The notes under the pieces: generated by a model | Databases searched by the model: none | What the model saw: only the letters and a program-made list of their open reading frames with translations | Told to the model about the DNA's origin: nothing | Program-made: the position numbers and the translations under genes | Assembly (NCBI GenBank): GCA_946699065.1 | Contig: CAMPDV010000202.1 | Location: forward strand, 62,001-126,000 | DNA length: 64,000 nt | Reading direction: 5' to 3' | DNA from: Loxodes magnus | Lineage: Eukaryota > Ciliophora > Karyorelictea > Loxodida > Loxodidae | Shown: positions 37,009 to 49,158 of the stretch, piece after piece | Layout: each line of letters starts with the position of its first letter | How positions within the stretch are numbered: position 1 is the first letter of the stretch

Positions 37009-38376
37009 TTATGACTCAATTGCTGATTCTTCCTTTTCAATGATACTAAAATCATGTTGCTATAATTCTTAAAAATCTTTTTTCCCTTCAAAATTCCGTT
37101 CTCTAGAAAAAAGACTCACTTTGCCTAGGGATGTATAAACTTTTCTTACTGTTACTTGTTGGTTTGTACCTCCAAAGCTTATAAAGGGAATTAAATTGCC
37201 TGATGCTCCTTAAATTGTGACCGATTTTCCTTCTCCGTTTATAAATTATACTTTTGAATCATTAAAGTTAACAATTAGTCTTATGGTATTTCCACTATTG
37301 AACTTAAGAATATCCGCATAGTTATTTGAGCATTCTTCTTATGGATCATATAAATATCCGAATCTGTTGATTGCCCATACTCTTTCAGGTGGTTTTTCAT
37401 AACCATTAAAGCAAGTTGCATAATTTATATTTTCGTTATCCTCTAGTACTCCGACATACATATCGCCGAATTCTTCTTCTCCTACTTAATCTATTGAAAA
37501 GTCTATTTCTATAATTCCTTCTTTGAAACTCTAATTTCCTAGAACGGAAGACCAAGCGTAATGTTATCCTTATTTCTTTGCAGTAATCTCGGTCACTACT
37601 TCAATATGTTTGCATTTCCTTTCTTAACTTCATTAGAAGATTACTTCTTACTTAGGCGCGTCAGGAACTTTCCCTATTTAATATTTATTGTTAATTTCCT
37701 ACAAAATATCAGCGCTAGTTATATCTGGTACTTTGAATTTGATGATACTAGGGATATCAATCTATTATTTGTGAAATTCTGGTTCGATTGGTTCAAATTG
37801 TAGTAGTGAATCATAAAAATATTCCATTTTTTATGTTTATCTATTAATTTCATCATTCAGAGTCTTCTCTATTCTATTATCAAACATTTTATGCAGTTTC
37901 TCACAGAAATTCATGTTCTTATTTTCAATTAAGCTGTCGATGTTAACATTGATAGTTTCTTTTAACTAATTTTAGTGATTTTCCAAATTACTTTGCAAAT
38001 CTTTAATTTACTTTTACAGATTCTAGAAGAATGCCTAATCGTAAGATAAAGTAAGTTGCTACTACAGCTATGTTAATTGCTAGATCAAGCCTCTTATAGT
38101 TTCTTGCATCACATTGATCTTTTTTTCCTTTTGCTTAAATGAAATTTACTTTATATCTTCTATAAATTTTTAGTATTTATCAGCTTTCTATAAAAGATTA
38201 GTCAGAATCACTTTTTTCTCTTAAAGCTTTTTCTATTAATCTTCCCACTTCTTCTAAGGATCAACCATTGTATGATTCATATGCTACTAATCAAGATAGC
38301 ATTTAGGACAGATTTCTTTTTGGCAATGATCATCTCAAAATGAAAGAGCAACTTAATGAGCTTTGCAGAGTGACAT
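37009..38376 (-). CDS. B-box, coiled-coil, SPRY protein (TRIM-like without RING)
   Basis: A 455-residue reading in one register from ATG 38374-38376 to a UAA at 37009-37011. Residues 1-35 hold a B-box zinc finger: CKAH...CQKEICPKC...HMNH, with two UGA codons read as Trp. Residues about 45-215 form a coiled coil rich in Gln and Lys. Residues about 255-420 match a SPRY/B30.2 domain: GIIEIDFSI, DMYVGVLED, RVWAINRFGYLYDP, GNTIRLIVNF and IPFISFGG. TRIM-type proteins use this set for scaffolding or ubiquitin ligation, but no RING is present, so ligase activity is doubtful. No in-frame UGA follows for more than 100 codons, so the stop is probably UAA. Confidence 0.8.
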
Positions 38377-39718
38377 CTTTATAATTCTTTCTAAGAAGAG
38401 CTTTAATAATAAATTATTTTGCAATATAACTTTATTTTTATTTTATAAATTAGCTTATAATCCTATCATTTAGATATCTTTTATGTTTTATATCTATGTT
38501 TATATCATTTTTATGATTCAAGATACTTTCTATTTGCTCTATATTTAGTCTTCTTTTTTCTTTGTTCTTTATAAATTCGTTTTTAATCTTTTGAGATGCT
38601 TTAAAAGAATGAAGAACTATCTATAAAAAATATAATGATATATTTAGAAAGCTCTTTCGTAATCAATCAGCGATGCACTATTTTTAAATTATTAAACTGA
38701 AATAGAGCTTTTCAAAGTTAACTGTTTAGACCTTTTAACGAGATATTAGATATAATTCTAAAATTTAAAACTTCACTTTGTTTTACTCATCGCTAAGGTT
38801 TTAGTATAAAGATAGAAAAATAGATAGGGATTGGTTATTGTTAAATCTAAAACTATATGAACATTGAAAGGGATTTAATTATTTAATTAAGCTAAATTAA
38901 ATATTTCAGGTATAATTTTGGAAAAGACTTGGATTATAAATTTTATACTAGTTGAAAGATGATGAATCAATAAAAGAGATAGCATTTATAAGGAGGAAAA
39001 ATAGAAATATAATCATATGTGATGGAAACTAAAAGCAGCAAGAAAAATAAGAAAGGATCTATAAAAGTTTACTTTTAAAGGAAAATTCCTTCATTCTTTT
39101 ACTCTAAACTTATCCCTTGTTAGGAAGCTAATAAATACATTAGCTTATTGATAAAGTTCTAAAAGCTTTAAAATAAAAATGATAAAAGACTAAAATTAAT
39201 AAAATTAGAAAGAAAACAATAGAAAAGTTTTAAAGAAATTTAAGGAATAAAAAGGTAAAAATTTTGAAATATTAAAATCTAAATGATAAAGATAGAAGTT
39301 AGGAGGTATATAAAAACCTTATTTGAAACATAATGATAACCTTTATAGTAATGGTATGAGAATAGTTACTGAAATCAGAGAAAGATACTTATTAAATAAA
39401 GTGCATTAAGTAAGCAACGAAGTGTTTGATTGGGGTATAGGCTTTAATAAATTGTTTATTTCTAATTTCATTTATCGAAAATTTTTTTGAGTAGTCAAGG
39501 CTGAAATATTTAAAATAAGGCTTTTAGTTTAAAATTTATACGAGAAAGCTAAAAAAACTTAAAAAAGTAAAATTAGAAAGGCATGTTCAAATATTAAGTT
39601 CAATTGCTTGCATATTCTATTCTTTATACATTCAAACTAAGCTTATAATATAAGGATCTACTTATAAAATTGAAATTAGCCTATTTTATATATTAAATTT
39701 CATTAGATTTAGAAATTA
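38377..39718. other. AT-rich spacer between divergent genes
   Basis: Separates the B-box/SPRY gene (minus) from the MMADHC gene (plus). No gene recognised. Confidence 0.35.
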
Positions 39719-40340
39719 ATGAAGAAAAAGTCCTAAACTTATAAATGCTAAAATGTTAAAATTGAGTTTTCAATTCATAGACCGAACAAAACAATAGAAT
39801 AAGATATAAAACTTGTTTTTGCTAATGAGGTAAATGCTTTAAAAATTGGATAAGAGATTCATGTTATCTTAATAGTGCAACCTATCGAGTGCTAAAATTT
39901 CATTTCTAAAAGTTAGGAAGTGGAATAGATAAAATAAGATTGCTGAGCAACTGTAATTTATTTATCCAGAATAAAAATTTTTGCGAAAGCTTGAAGTAGC
40001 AATTAAACCCTTAGTTTTGGGTAGATTATATCGATAGTAGTACAGGCTTACCTGTAAATTATAAATATAGGTATACTCTGAACCTGCAGCATATTGATCA
40101 GATGTTGACGCGTTTGAAAGTCTTCATAAATATAAAGTTTCATTAGCATATGGATGCAAAATGTTAGTTCATCCCTAGTACTTTGAAAAGATATACCCAA
40201 CATCAATGATAACAAATGCAGATGAACTTTCGATATTAGCAGCGGTGAAAAAAATGTTTGGTCTAGAGGTAATAGAGTAAGGGACATTAAAAATTTATTA
40301 ATAATTCTATTTTAAATTTTTTTCCTAAGCAAGAAGATGA
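39719..40340 (+). CDS. mmadhc: MMADHC (cblD) cobalamin-trafficking protein homologue
   Basis: MMADHC works with MMACHC to route vitamin B12 to methionine synthase and methylmalonyl-CoA mutase. Three exons (39719-39952, 39970-40053, 40071-40340) give 195 residues from ATG 39719. The C-terminal half matches the family: EVEQIKQD, then FWVDYIDSSTGLP, then CKMLVHPQYFEKIYPTSMITNADELSILAAVKKM, corresponding to the human YWADFIDPSSGL...CCKVIRHSLWGTH...IFTNATPDSHIMKKL. The two 17-nt introns are needed to keep the register. It ends at UGA 40338-40340, or at the UAA at 40278, close to where the human protein ends. The N terminus is shorter than in animals, with no clear mitochondrial presequence. The gene stands alone. 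Confidence 0.8.
39953..39969 (+). other. 17-nt intron 1 of the MMADHC gene
   Basis: GTAATTTATTTATCCAG. Removal joins ...DCWAT to NKNFCESL, matching the register of the conserved domain on both sides. Confidence 0.8.
40054..40070 (+). other. 17-nt intron 2 of the MMADHC gene
   Basis: GTAAATTATAAATATAG. Removal joins SSTGLP to VYSEPAAYW, restoring the family alignment. Confidence 0.85.
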
Positions 40341-42091
40341 GAAATGAAAAATTCTGGCTGTTTTATTTACTTGATCATCTAAAAAATATGATATAAATAT
40401 TTTTAATCTCCTTTATAAGCTTATAGGAAGAGCTAAAAGAACATAATGTAAGAGACGAAATATATAATGACTTGGAGAAAAGGATTCAAAGCAAGCCATA
40501 AATTTAATTTTTAAATTCTTGGAAATATATTCAGAACTCAAATCTTTTTTCCATTGCAGTTTATATAAAACGGATATTTTGAAAGATAAGATATTAATAG
40601 ATTAAAGGATAAAATAAAATTTTGAAGCTAGTTCAAAATATAAAAGTAAAACACTATTAAAATTTAATTTAACTTAAGCAATTCTCTTTATTTATAGATT
40701 TAAAGTATATCACTATTTATTTTATATATGATTTTACATAACCATATTAAACTACCTGAAAAGTATCTAGTAACTACTAAAAGTCACATTATTATGATAA
40801 TAGAGGAAATTATATTAAAAATAATGGCTGATATTTTGGCATTAAGACAGCAAAACTAAAATAAATTTGACAAAAGATGAAAAAATGCTAAAAGAAGAAA
40901 ATTGAATTAAAATTTTTTCCAAGTTTAAAATGAAATATTAGTCATATGAAGTATATCTCCATAAATTTAAATATATAATATAGCTTCTTTACATTTCTAA
41001 AATATAAACATATTTGTCAGAAAGAAATCAAAATATGGGTAGAAAACTTGTGTTAATATATAAATGAAAATGTGATTAAATAATTAAATAGAATAAGCTT
41101 TTTTCTAGTATTAAAGTGTATCTATTGTTAAACTTTGGTAAAAATATAATGAACTAACATCTTAAATTTTCCTTAAAAGTTAAGTTTATTTATTTAAATT
41201 ATAAAAGTTTTGAAATGCATCATTTAATAAATTTTTATAATAATTAACTTATAGAGGTATATAACTATCAAGAACTGACATTCTTAAAAAGTCTAGTATG
41301 GTTTATTTTAATTAGCCCTACTTTAAAAATTTGATAATTGATTATGTGATAAATTTATGTACTCATATAGAGAATTGCAAGGGAAATATAATCTGATCTT
41401 AAATTCATTTTATATTCATTCGTACCCTATCAGTATGAGACTCTTCCAAATAAGTTTTAACTTTTTAGGAATTTTAGAAAATTGCAGACTAAACATTTTA
41501 TTCGAAATTAGATTTTTATTGCTTTTTATAATAAAATTAAACATCTAATATCGAATATTAATGACTCATGTTGATATAAGATATGGAAAGTGGTTAGTAG
41601 AACCAGATTACTTAATTAGAAAATAAAGAAAGAGGGAAAGTATATAATTTTTGACATGCTATAAGTAGCAATTAAAATAAATTAGACTTTAGTAATAAAA
41701 ATCATGCGTAATTTCAATCTCCTTATATAACATATGTTGAAAAGATATCTAAAGAAAAGCTTTGCTATTAAAATAGTTCTTTTATATCAATGTGAGGCTT
41801 TATAGACTTATTAATTTATCTAGATATCTATCTTCTGGCTAAATATATAGTATAATTTTAAGGAAATGAGAATTTTTTGAAAATCGATATTAGAAGAAAA
41901 TCAAATTAAACTGTTATGTTGATGATAGAAATTGAAGCAGATATAACATAACTAAGTTCTAGATTATATAGCTTAAAAGCAATAAGTTTAAATTCTTGCA
42001 AAGTGAAACTCATTCTAGTATGCTTTTTTTTTAATCTAGTTGCTTAAAGATTGCAAGATTGAAATGAAGATAGATATCTGAGTTCAAGTAT
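40341..42091. other. AT-rich spacer
   Basis: Convergent spacer between MMADHC (plus) and the GPCR gene (minus). No gene recognised. Confidence 0.35.
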
Positions 42092-43114
42092 TCATTAATT
42101 TTGATAAATGTTAAATAGATTTTGTTCTTAAGATTCAGTTGTCATTCTGTTAATTAGCAAATCCATTATTTGTTCCACTTTATCTTGCTTTATTTCTTAT
42201 TTTCGACATTTTTTACAGATCTTTACAAAAATTTGTTCATGATAGCCATATGCCAAAGTATTTAACATCCCTTAAGAAGAAGCTATACTTAGAGTTAACC
42301 CTGTAACTGATTAAGGAAGCTTTGTTTTGAGTTCGATCATTCTAACAGTACAAAGTGGTAACCAAGTTAAAAGGATAAAAGGATATCTTAACAGATATTG
42401 TATTTTTTTCTTTATTTACTCTTGTTCATGTGGCTTTAATTCTAACACGATTGGGTCATCTTGCAAGTTATACATTTTAAGAATGCACTTCCTATAAAAA
42501 ATGAAAATAATAAGGAATAAAACTAGAAAAGGACCATATAAAACTTAAAATCGCATAGCACCAAGATAGCCTCTATCACTCTCACTTTTAATTCAGCATC
42601 ATCCGTCTTCTGTTAAGTCATAGTATTCTGATAAAAGAGGAATAGTAGCAGGATAAAGAGGAGTAACATAAGCAAAGATTCAAAAAAGTCATTATACTTT
42701 CTATAAGTTTTAAGCTCTGGCTATAGAAATGCAAGACTTCCTGTTAGTGCATATTCTGATGTAAAGTCTATAGCAAATACAAAAAGACCAGCAGAAAGAG
42801 CTTAATGAAAAGTAAGATATGAAAAAGCCTTATAATACACAGAAGAAATGATCTTTCATATATGTTTCAACTATTAATCCCAATGAGAGCATAAAATCAC
42901 AGATTTAAAGATTCACTAAGAAAGAATTTTAAAAGCTTCTCAGCTCTTTTATTCACAAGCATGTTAAAATCATGAACAAAGAAGAAAGCACAGAGATGCT
43001 AGAAATAGTACATAATACAATTTCAGTTCATTCATCAAGATAACCTCTTTGAGAAGAGTTTTTAGATTCTTAGTCCCTATATGACTAGCTCACCAAAGGA
43101 TCATACTATTGCAT
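42092..43114 (-). CDS. Seven-transmembrane receptor, cAMP-receptor type
   Basis: A 340-residue, intronless reading from ATG 43112-43114 to UGA 42092-42094, in the plasma membrane by inference. Seven hydrophobic helices are evident at about residues 32-55, 66-84, 97-120, 141-161, 191-207, 239-257 and 270-290. Family hallmarks: LVNLQICDF in TM2, FFCVLQGFFISYFSLSSFCWSFCI in pieces across TM3 (conserved Cys and CxxQG), GWCWI in extracellular loop 2 (both Trp are UGA), and SSQGMLNTLAYG in TM7. This is the pattern of Dictyostelium cAMP receptors and related cAMP-like GPCRs. The C-terminal tail of 50 residues is basic. Ligand unknown. Gln of CVLQG is UAA, supporting the code. A UAA directly precedes the UGA stop. 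Confidence 0.85.
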
Positions 43115-45288
43115 TTTATTCAGAATTAATTATATTAGACATTTGTTTAATTTGCTAAAGAAAATTTCAATCTTTTCTATATGCCACAAATAAGGTTGTG
43201 AGAAGCTCTTTAATTAAGTAAATTGCATTTGAAGTTAACTATATCGAATTTGATATTTTGCACTAGTTTTTGATACTCAACCACATGAATACTAATATAC
43301 ACATAACTAAAAGATAAACCTTTAATTCTTGAGTATGATTTCATAAGATAGGTAATTCTTAAAGCGTTTAAGTACTAAGTAATTTTCAGTGAAATATAAT
43401 TAGTTTTCATTACACTTAAAAGTGAGAATTTTCCTCAAACTTAAGAGAACAATATAATCATTCAATTCCAAACCATTAATATCTTCAATTTTAATGCCTT
43501 TGATGTGATATGAAAGATAAAGCAAACGTATAAAGTTAGCAAAGCGTGAGAATAAATTTACATTATGCTTATTTAATAACAATTCTAATTCATAATTTCT
43601 TATTCAAGTAGATATTATATCCTTTCTAATAACTGCAAGATAGTCAGAAATACTAAAGGCGTTTGAATACTCCTAATAATAAAAATTAAGAAACAAGAAG
43701 AAGTTAATAAAGCAAAAGGAAATTATTAATGAATTTTTTAATTGCTCATACTTAATTCAAAAGCTAAAAGTTTTATCTTTCTTTCAGATCTATTAAATTT
43801 TATGATTACCCTAATTAGATTATCGCTAAGGTTATAGTTTCTTACATATATAAGATTATTAAGTTTTTATATATACTATGGGATTTTTTATCTCATATCA
43901 TATCTAAATATTTCCGAAGGTATTAAAGAAAGGAAATATTTTATAGTCTAACATGTTTTTAATATAAATAGAGAATACTTTTTATATAGGTATAATATAA
44001 AATGTATGCATTATGAATAGAAAGGAAACTATTATATCTTGGTATAGTTATATTATATTTTCTATATGTATAATATTAGGTATAAATTGAAGGGTATTCA
44101 TATTTTATTATTCTAGTAAGCTAAAATTCTATTTTTAGAAGCATTTCTAAGATTTTTAATCAATTGAGTATCTTAAAGTGTATGCTTAATGAAAATAAAA
44201 GGCAATTTTATTCTATTTTACATATAATTTACTAGTGCTATTTATATTTCCTTTTTAATGTGGTTTGATAGAACCTTTAAGGAACTTCTAAGTTATTCTC
44301 CTTGAAAAATCAAGAGAAAAATTTAAAAATGTAAACCGAGAAAGCTAGATTTGAGAGTTTATTTATCTTGGCTGATTTTTTTAAAACGTCTATATTTAAA
44401 GGTATTTACATATCTAAGATTTAATTGTCTTTGAAAAATTGTAAAGACTTTGAGATAAAACATTTAAACTAAAATTTAAACAATTATTTACAAAGTTAAG
44501 ATCTGAGTCTCATTTAACTTTTAGATAAAAAGAGTTCGAAAAATAATTTAAATCAAAATCAAAATAAAGTATAAGCTTTATGATAACTAGAAATGAATAC
44601 CCTCTTATGATATAATAATTTCTTAATTAAAGCTTTAAAAATTAGATCTAGATAAGATTGAATGCATCTAAAACTTCACTTTTGTTTGTTTAAAAATATA
44701 AATGATAGGAATGAGTAAATATATAAGAAATTATAGCATATGAATTTCTAAGCTCTAATATCAAGATAAAAAGAGTTTATAAGTATAAAATTGAGTTTAA
44801 ATACAAAACTTCTAGAAATGATAAATTTTATATAATAGTAGATAGATAAAAATAGAGACCTTAAGAAAGGAGATATTTCTAAGCTGAGTAGAATCATTCG
44901 GAACGTATAAAGTAAATTTACAAGACTCTAAGATTTGTTTAAATTAACTTTTGAAATTTCAAAAGATTTTTATTTAAAAATTTACATTTTTTTTCAAAGT
45001 TTGAAGATTTAAAATTAAAGCTTCAATTTTAAATTACTCTTTAATAATATGATACCCCTTTTAAAAGTTAGAAATATTTATCTAGTTATCTGGCTATGTG
45101 AAATATAATTTTTATCCTTTTCCTATTTGCTCCAGTACAGAAATCTTCCTCCAGCATGCTTTCATTTATTAAGCTAGAACACATAGCTTTCCTCTTAAAA
45201 TATTACGAATTTATCTTTAAAAATGATAAGCAGAATTAGTTTATAAGAAATAAAGGAATAATTGTATATATTCTTAAAGTGTTAAATG
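43115..45288. other. AT-rich spacer
   Basis: Two kilobases of AT-rich DNA with no recognised gene or RNA. Confidence 0.4.
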
Positions 45289-46203
45289 TTATCTCACATC
45301 TCCTCTTAATTTATTATAGCCTTCCATTGGTTCCTAGTTATTACGCCTGTTAAACAATATTTGGAAGCATAAAACAAAGCATGCCACTACCTGTACGTAG
45401 AGTAACATCACTACTGCGATGTTGTGATTTCAATCGATTTTCCACCTTCCACTGGTAACAATGTCGAACGTACCATATATCACGTAAATCAAATATAGGA
45501 CTATGAAGATGCTCCCTACTATTATCTCATTATATTCTGTAACTACTTAGCAAATTATAACTGTGATAGATGTTGTTATTACAATGACAAAGAACATGGA
45601 CCAACATCGAGTGAACTTGGAGACTTTAAAAGAGAAAAGAGTTAGAATGCCGGTTGATAATGTTACTATGCCTGAAAGACTAAATACTATTAATGAATTA
45701 GGCAAAAAGTACAAAATGCTAATATTAACCCACGCCTAACTAAGTGTCTAAATAAAAAATCTTACGAATGTAGAGAATACAATGTAATGAGTCGGAGGAT
45801 TCTTAATATATTCCTGGTTAAAGTACAAAAATACAATATGAGCAATTCATAAAATCAAAGATAATATGAAGAAAATTACATTTCCTTCTAACAAAAGGCG
45901 GAACGGTTCAATTATAAACGCTAAGAGTCCAATGAAAGTTATAATACTTCAGTGGATAGTTAAAACCAATAGAAACTTTCTGTAAAATAAGGTTTTTTCG
46001 TTTATAGTTGTAAACTCTAATTCATCAGGTGCTTCATACTCCGAAGGATGCTACTATATAGGAAAAGCTTTTGGATCATAGTACTAACCTGGAGTATTTG
46101 ATACCTATTATTAGTTCACTTATTAAAATTTCTCTTCCTCTTTAGCTGATTGATTAAGAGGAGCATAGAAGCCACCTTCAAGATCAGGATTTTATTTTTG
46201 CAT
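45289..46203 (-). CDS. TMBIM / Bax-inhibitor-1-like membrane protein 1
   Basis: A 298-residue multi-pass protein from ATG 46201-46203 with one 18-nt intron (45748-45765) to UAA 45289-45291. A Gln/Pro-rich N-terminal 60 residues precede about seven hydrophobic helices, as in lifeguard/TMBIM ion-leak proteins of ER and Golgi. Typical features are TLFYRKFLLVLTIHW, GILTLFSFKVSKFTRC, a helix SIFIVLYLIYVIYGT and the final LLYVQVVACFVLCFQIL. It shares these and the intron position with the gene at 61.8-62.5 kb. No in-frame UGA follows for more than 90 codons, so UAA is the likely stop here. Confidence 0.75.
45748..45765 (-). other. 18-nt intron in TMBIM-like gene 1
   Basis: GTAAGATTTTTTATTTAG on the minus strand. 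It sits where the paralogue has a 17-nt intron (VVF | TFCLAW there, STF | TLSQAW here). It keeps the frame, so only the comparison reveals it. Confidence 0.7.
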
Positions 46204-46704
46204 TTTTTTATTGAATTAGTTAAGAAATTGACTTATATACGTATCATATTATAAATTTTTTATTTTATAACTCAATTTACCTTTTTAATTTCCTTTTTGC
46301 TCATAAATTTAACGAAAAAAAGTGGAATGAAAGATAAACTTTTATAGATGGAAAATAATTGATTTAGTTGATTATAGTAAGGTTTTTGAATCGACAAAGA
46401 ATGGAACTAGAAAATAAAAATTATAATAAGCAATTTCAGTAGGTAGGCTTCTTATTTTGAGGAACAGCTAATAAATAAAAATTTTAGAATGAAATAAGAA
46501 ATTTCTATCCTTATTTCAATCTAAAGGTCTGCAAAATGAATATAATTCATAATAATATTTATATTGCATATATTAAAGTAGAGCTTATATATTATAAATC
46601 TAAGTTAACTTAAGCAATAAATAGAACTAGAAGAAAAAACTAAAGCTTCATTTAAAGAAAATTTATTAAAGTTTTAACTTAAAATCCAATTATAAAAACA
46701 GAGA
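46204..46704. other. Intergenic spacer
   Basis: Between two minus-strand genes. Nothing recognised. Confidence 0.35.
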
Positions 46705-49158
46705 TCAATGCACGCTATTCTCTTAATTATACTGAGTTTCTTGGCCCCGATTATTTTAATAAATGAATTCTTCCAACTGATTATCGTTCATATTTCTTAT
46801 TTCTTCATCCGAATCTTCTTCTTCACTATCTAGGTGAGAGTTTTAAATAATCAAGTTGCTTTTCACAAGTTGAAACAATATGTCATAAGAAAAAGTATGT
46901 ACTGCATATTCTTTTCTAATCTAAGGAGCTATTAATTAGTATAAGTTTCTCCTTTGCGTCTCCATGAATCCCTATTTTATACAAAGAATAAGATTAGGAT
47001 CTTATATGTTATTTACATAGTCTGTCGAGAACACTCTTATCTATTTTATCAATGCGTTAGGAAGTATTCCTCCTTAAAATACCTCAAGGATGCTCTCTAT
47101 AACTTCCTTATAGATAATTTCTTTCTTTTTAGGTACTAGAGGAAGCTTTATATCGTTTAAATTTTCCCATTAGATGTTTCACTCTTAATTATTATCTGCC
47201 ACAAAGGCTAGTTTGTACGAATTGTTAACAGCTCATATGATTTAATGTAACTCATCGTCTTTAATTATTTTTTAAATGGGATCGTTAATCTCTTGCACTT
47301 CTTTCAACCTCTATGCAACTTAATTATTCTACTATAAATTCCTAATTTACCCTTGCTGGAAATAAATGTTTTTCAGTATTTAACTTGTTTATACGTTTTA
47401 TTCAAATTCATTTGATGAAGTCATTAAATACTCATAGACATTGTTTATTTGATAGTTAAGTATCTTAAAGCAAGGAATTATCTTTTATAAGTTTCACACG
47501 AAACTATTGAAATTATATGTCCATCCTCCGTTATTCTTTACTTCTTAATAAATTTAAAATTTTGTTGGATTTTCTTGACTATATAATTACTTCACCATCA
47601 TTGCATATATTGATAAGCTTTCTTAATAATTCTACTCGAAATCATTCCAGCCTACTCTTTTTAGCAGTAGGTAATATAGACATATCTCCACTATGTTAAA
47701 CTGGAAATCAAAACTAATTTACTTTAGATATTCAAATATATTTCTAGCGAAACTTGACTGGCGATTTGTTTCTTTCATATGATCCACTGCAATGCCTTTT
47801 AGCAATCTCCTATGAGTATTTTTAAAAAGAAACTTTTAGTATTTTGTAATTTCTTTATTTTGTTCTTCTAATATGTTGTTTATAAATTAATTGCTTGCTT
47901 GGTTACTTCTTAGGCCAACATTTTGTAAAAAAATTCCCAGTTTAGTCTATTTTTCTGAAATTAATACGTGATGATTATTAAGATTTTTGTGCTTGTTATT
48001 CGCTTATTTTTTATTGTATTTTCTATGGGATTGCTTCTCATAATTATAACTCTTTTTTCTTAATACAATTTAATGTAAATTGGACGAATTCTAGTTTTAC
48101 CACTGAATCTCTTGATTGCAAATTTTACTTATCACATATCAGAACTTTTTTAGACTTTTATTAGTCTCTATTTCCCTTTCTAAGCTATGAAAGACTAGTT
48201 TAATTTTCTAAAACTATCTAAACTCTTATTTTTCCAAGATTTATCTCAAGTTAGTTTGCAGAGTATGATATAGATTAAAACCCCACTAATAACTAGAATC
48301 TCTTAAAATGGTATTAAATACCAGCATTATCATAGAAAAAGCACAGGATTCTTTCAGGTTTTCTTCGTTTAATATCATAACTTGGTTCTAAACCGCATGG
48401 GCCATAAATAAATAATTGGATTGTTTCTTGGTAAAGAAAACTGCTGTTTAGTTTTGATCATCTGAAAGCTAAATTCCTAATTAGGATAAATCTAAAGACT
48501 TCAACTAAAATTCTTCATCAACTAGAATCTTATCAGGAGTTAAGAAAGGGACGAAGTATTTGTGCTGTTCTAACTATTGTATAGATAAATAGATCTAAGA
48601 AATGAGATTTAGAAGTTACTCTTGAGTAATTTAAGATTTTGAAAGCTTTTTTTCTAAAGTTAGAACATTCTTTTCTCTAACTTCTATTTTTCAAAACGAG
48701 GAAATATGATTCAAAGAAGTGGCACATAAGATTTCTCTTTCTGTGACATGTAGTTGCTTAATTCCTTTTTCTTTGTTTCTTCGCCTCATTTCCAAATACT
48801 CCTAGTAATTTGACAAATCTTAAAAGAAGAGTACTTTAAGAACGAACTCTTCACTCTAATTTTAAGTAGCGTGTAGTATAAACTAGACTAAATTATTTAG
48901 GAGTAAATCAATTTATATAACTTCTTTGATAGCAATATTGTTCTTAGCTAGTACATTTGCTATCTCTTCATTGAAAATGTTCTCTACTTCATTTTCTAGA
49001 GCTTCTTAGTTCTTCTACTAACCACTTAGCTAGCAACCTATCATCTCATTTTTTGCCTTTTGCTATATCTTCATTCGTTCTATTCCACTTGGTAATTCAG
49101 AAAGATTTTTCCCAAAGTACATAAATCTCGCCTAACTCGCAAAGATGTTTCTACTCAT
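46705..49158 (-). CDS. 817-residue protein, possible divergent pseudokinase
   Basis: One register from ATG 49156-49158 (MSRNIFASQARFMYFG...) to UGA 46705-46707. Composition is balanced and acidic, so a real protein is likely. Residues about 150-310 have the order of a kinase fold: EREILCATSLNH (helix C Glu and the H-x-N region), LTPDKILVDEEFQLKSLDLS (place of HRD...NILLD...DFG, all catalytic residues absent) and ESCAFSMIMLVF (place of the SxGvxLxE helix). This is a weak but ordered resemblance to the two HGN pseudokinases in the window. The middle is basic and coiled; the C-terminal 170 residues hold LVPKKKEIIYKEVIESILEV and an acidic DSEEEDSDEE tail. Function unknown. Confidence 0.65.
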
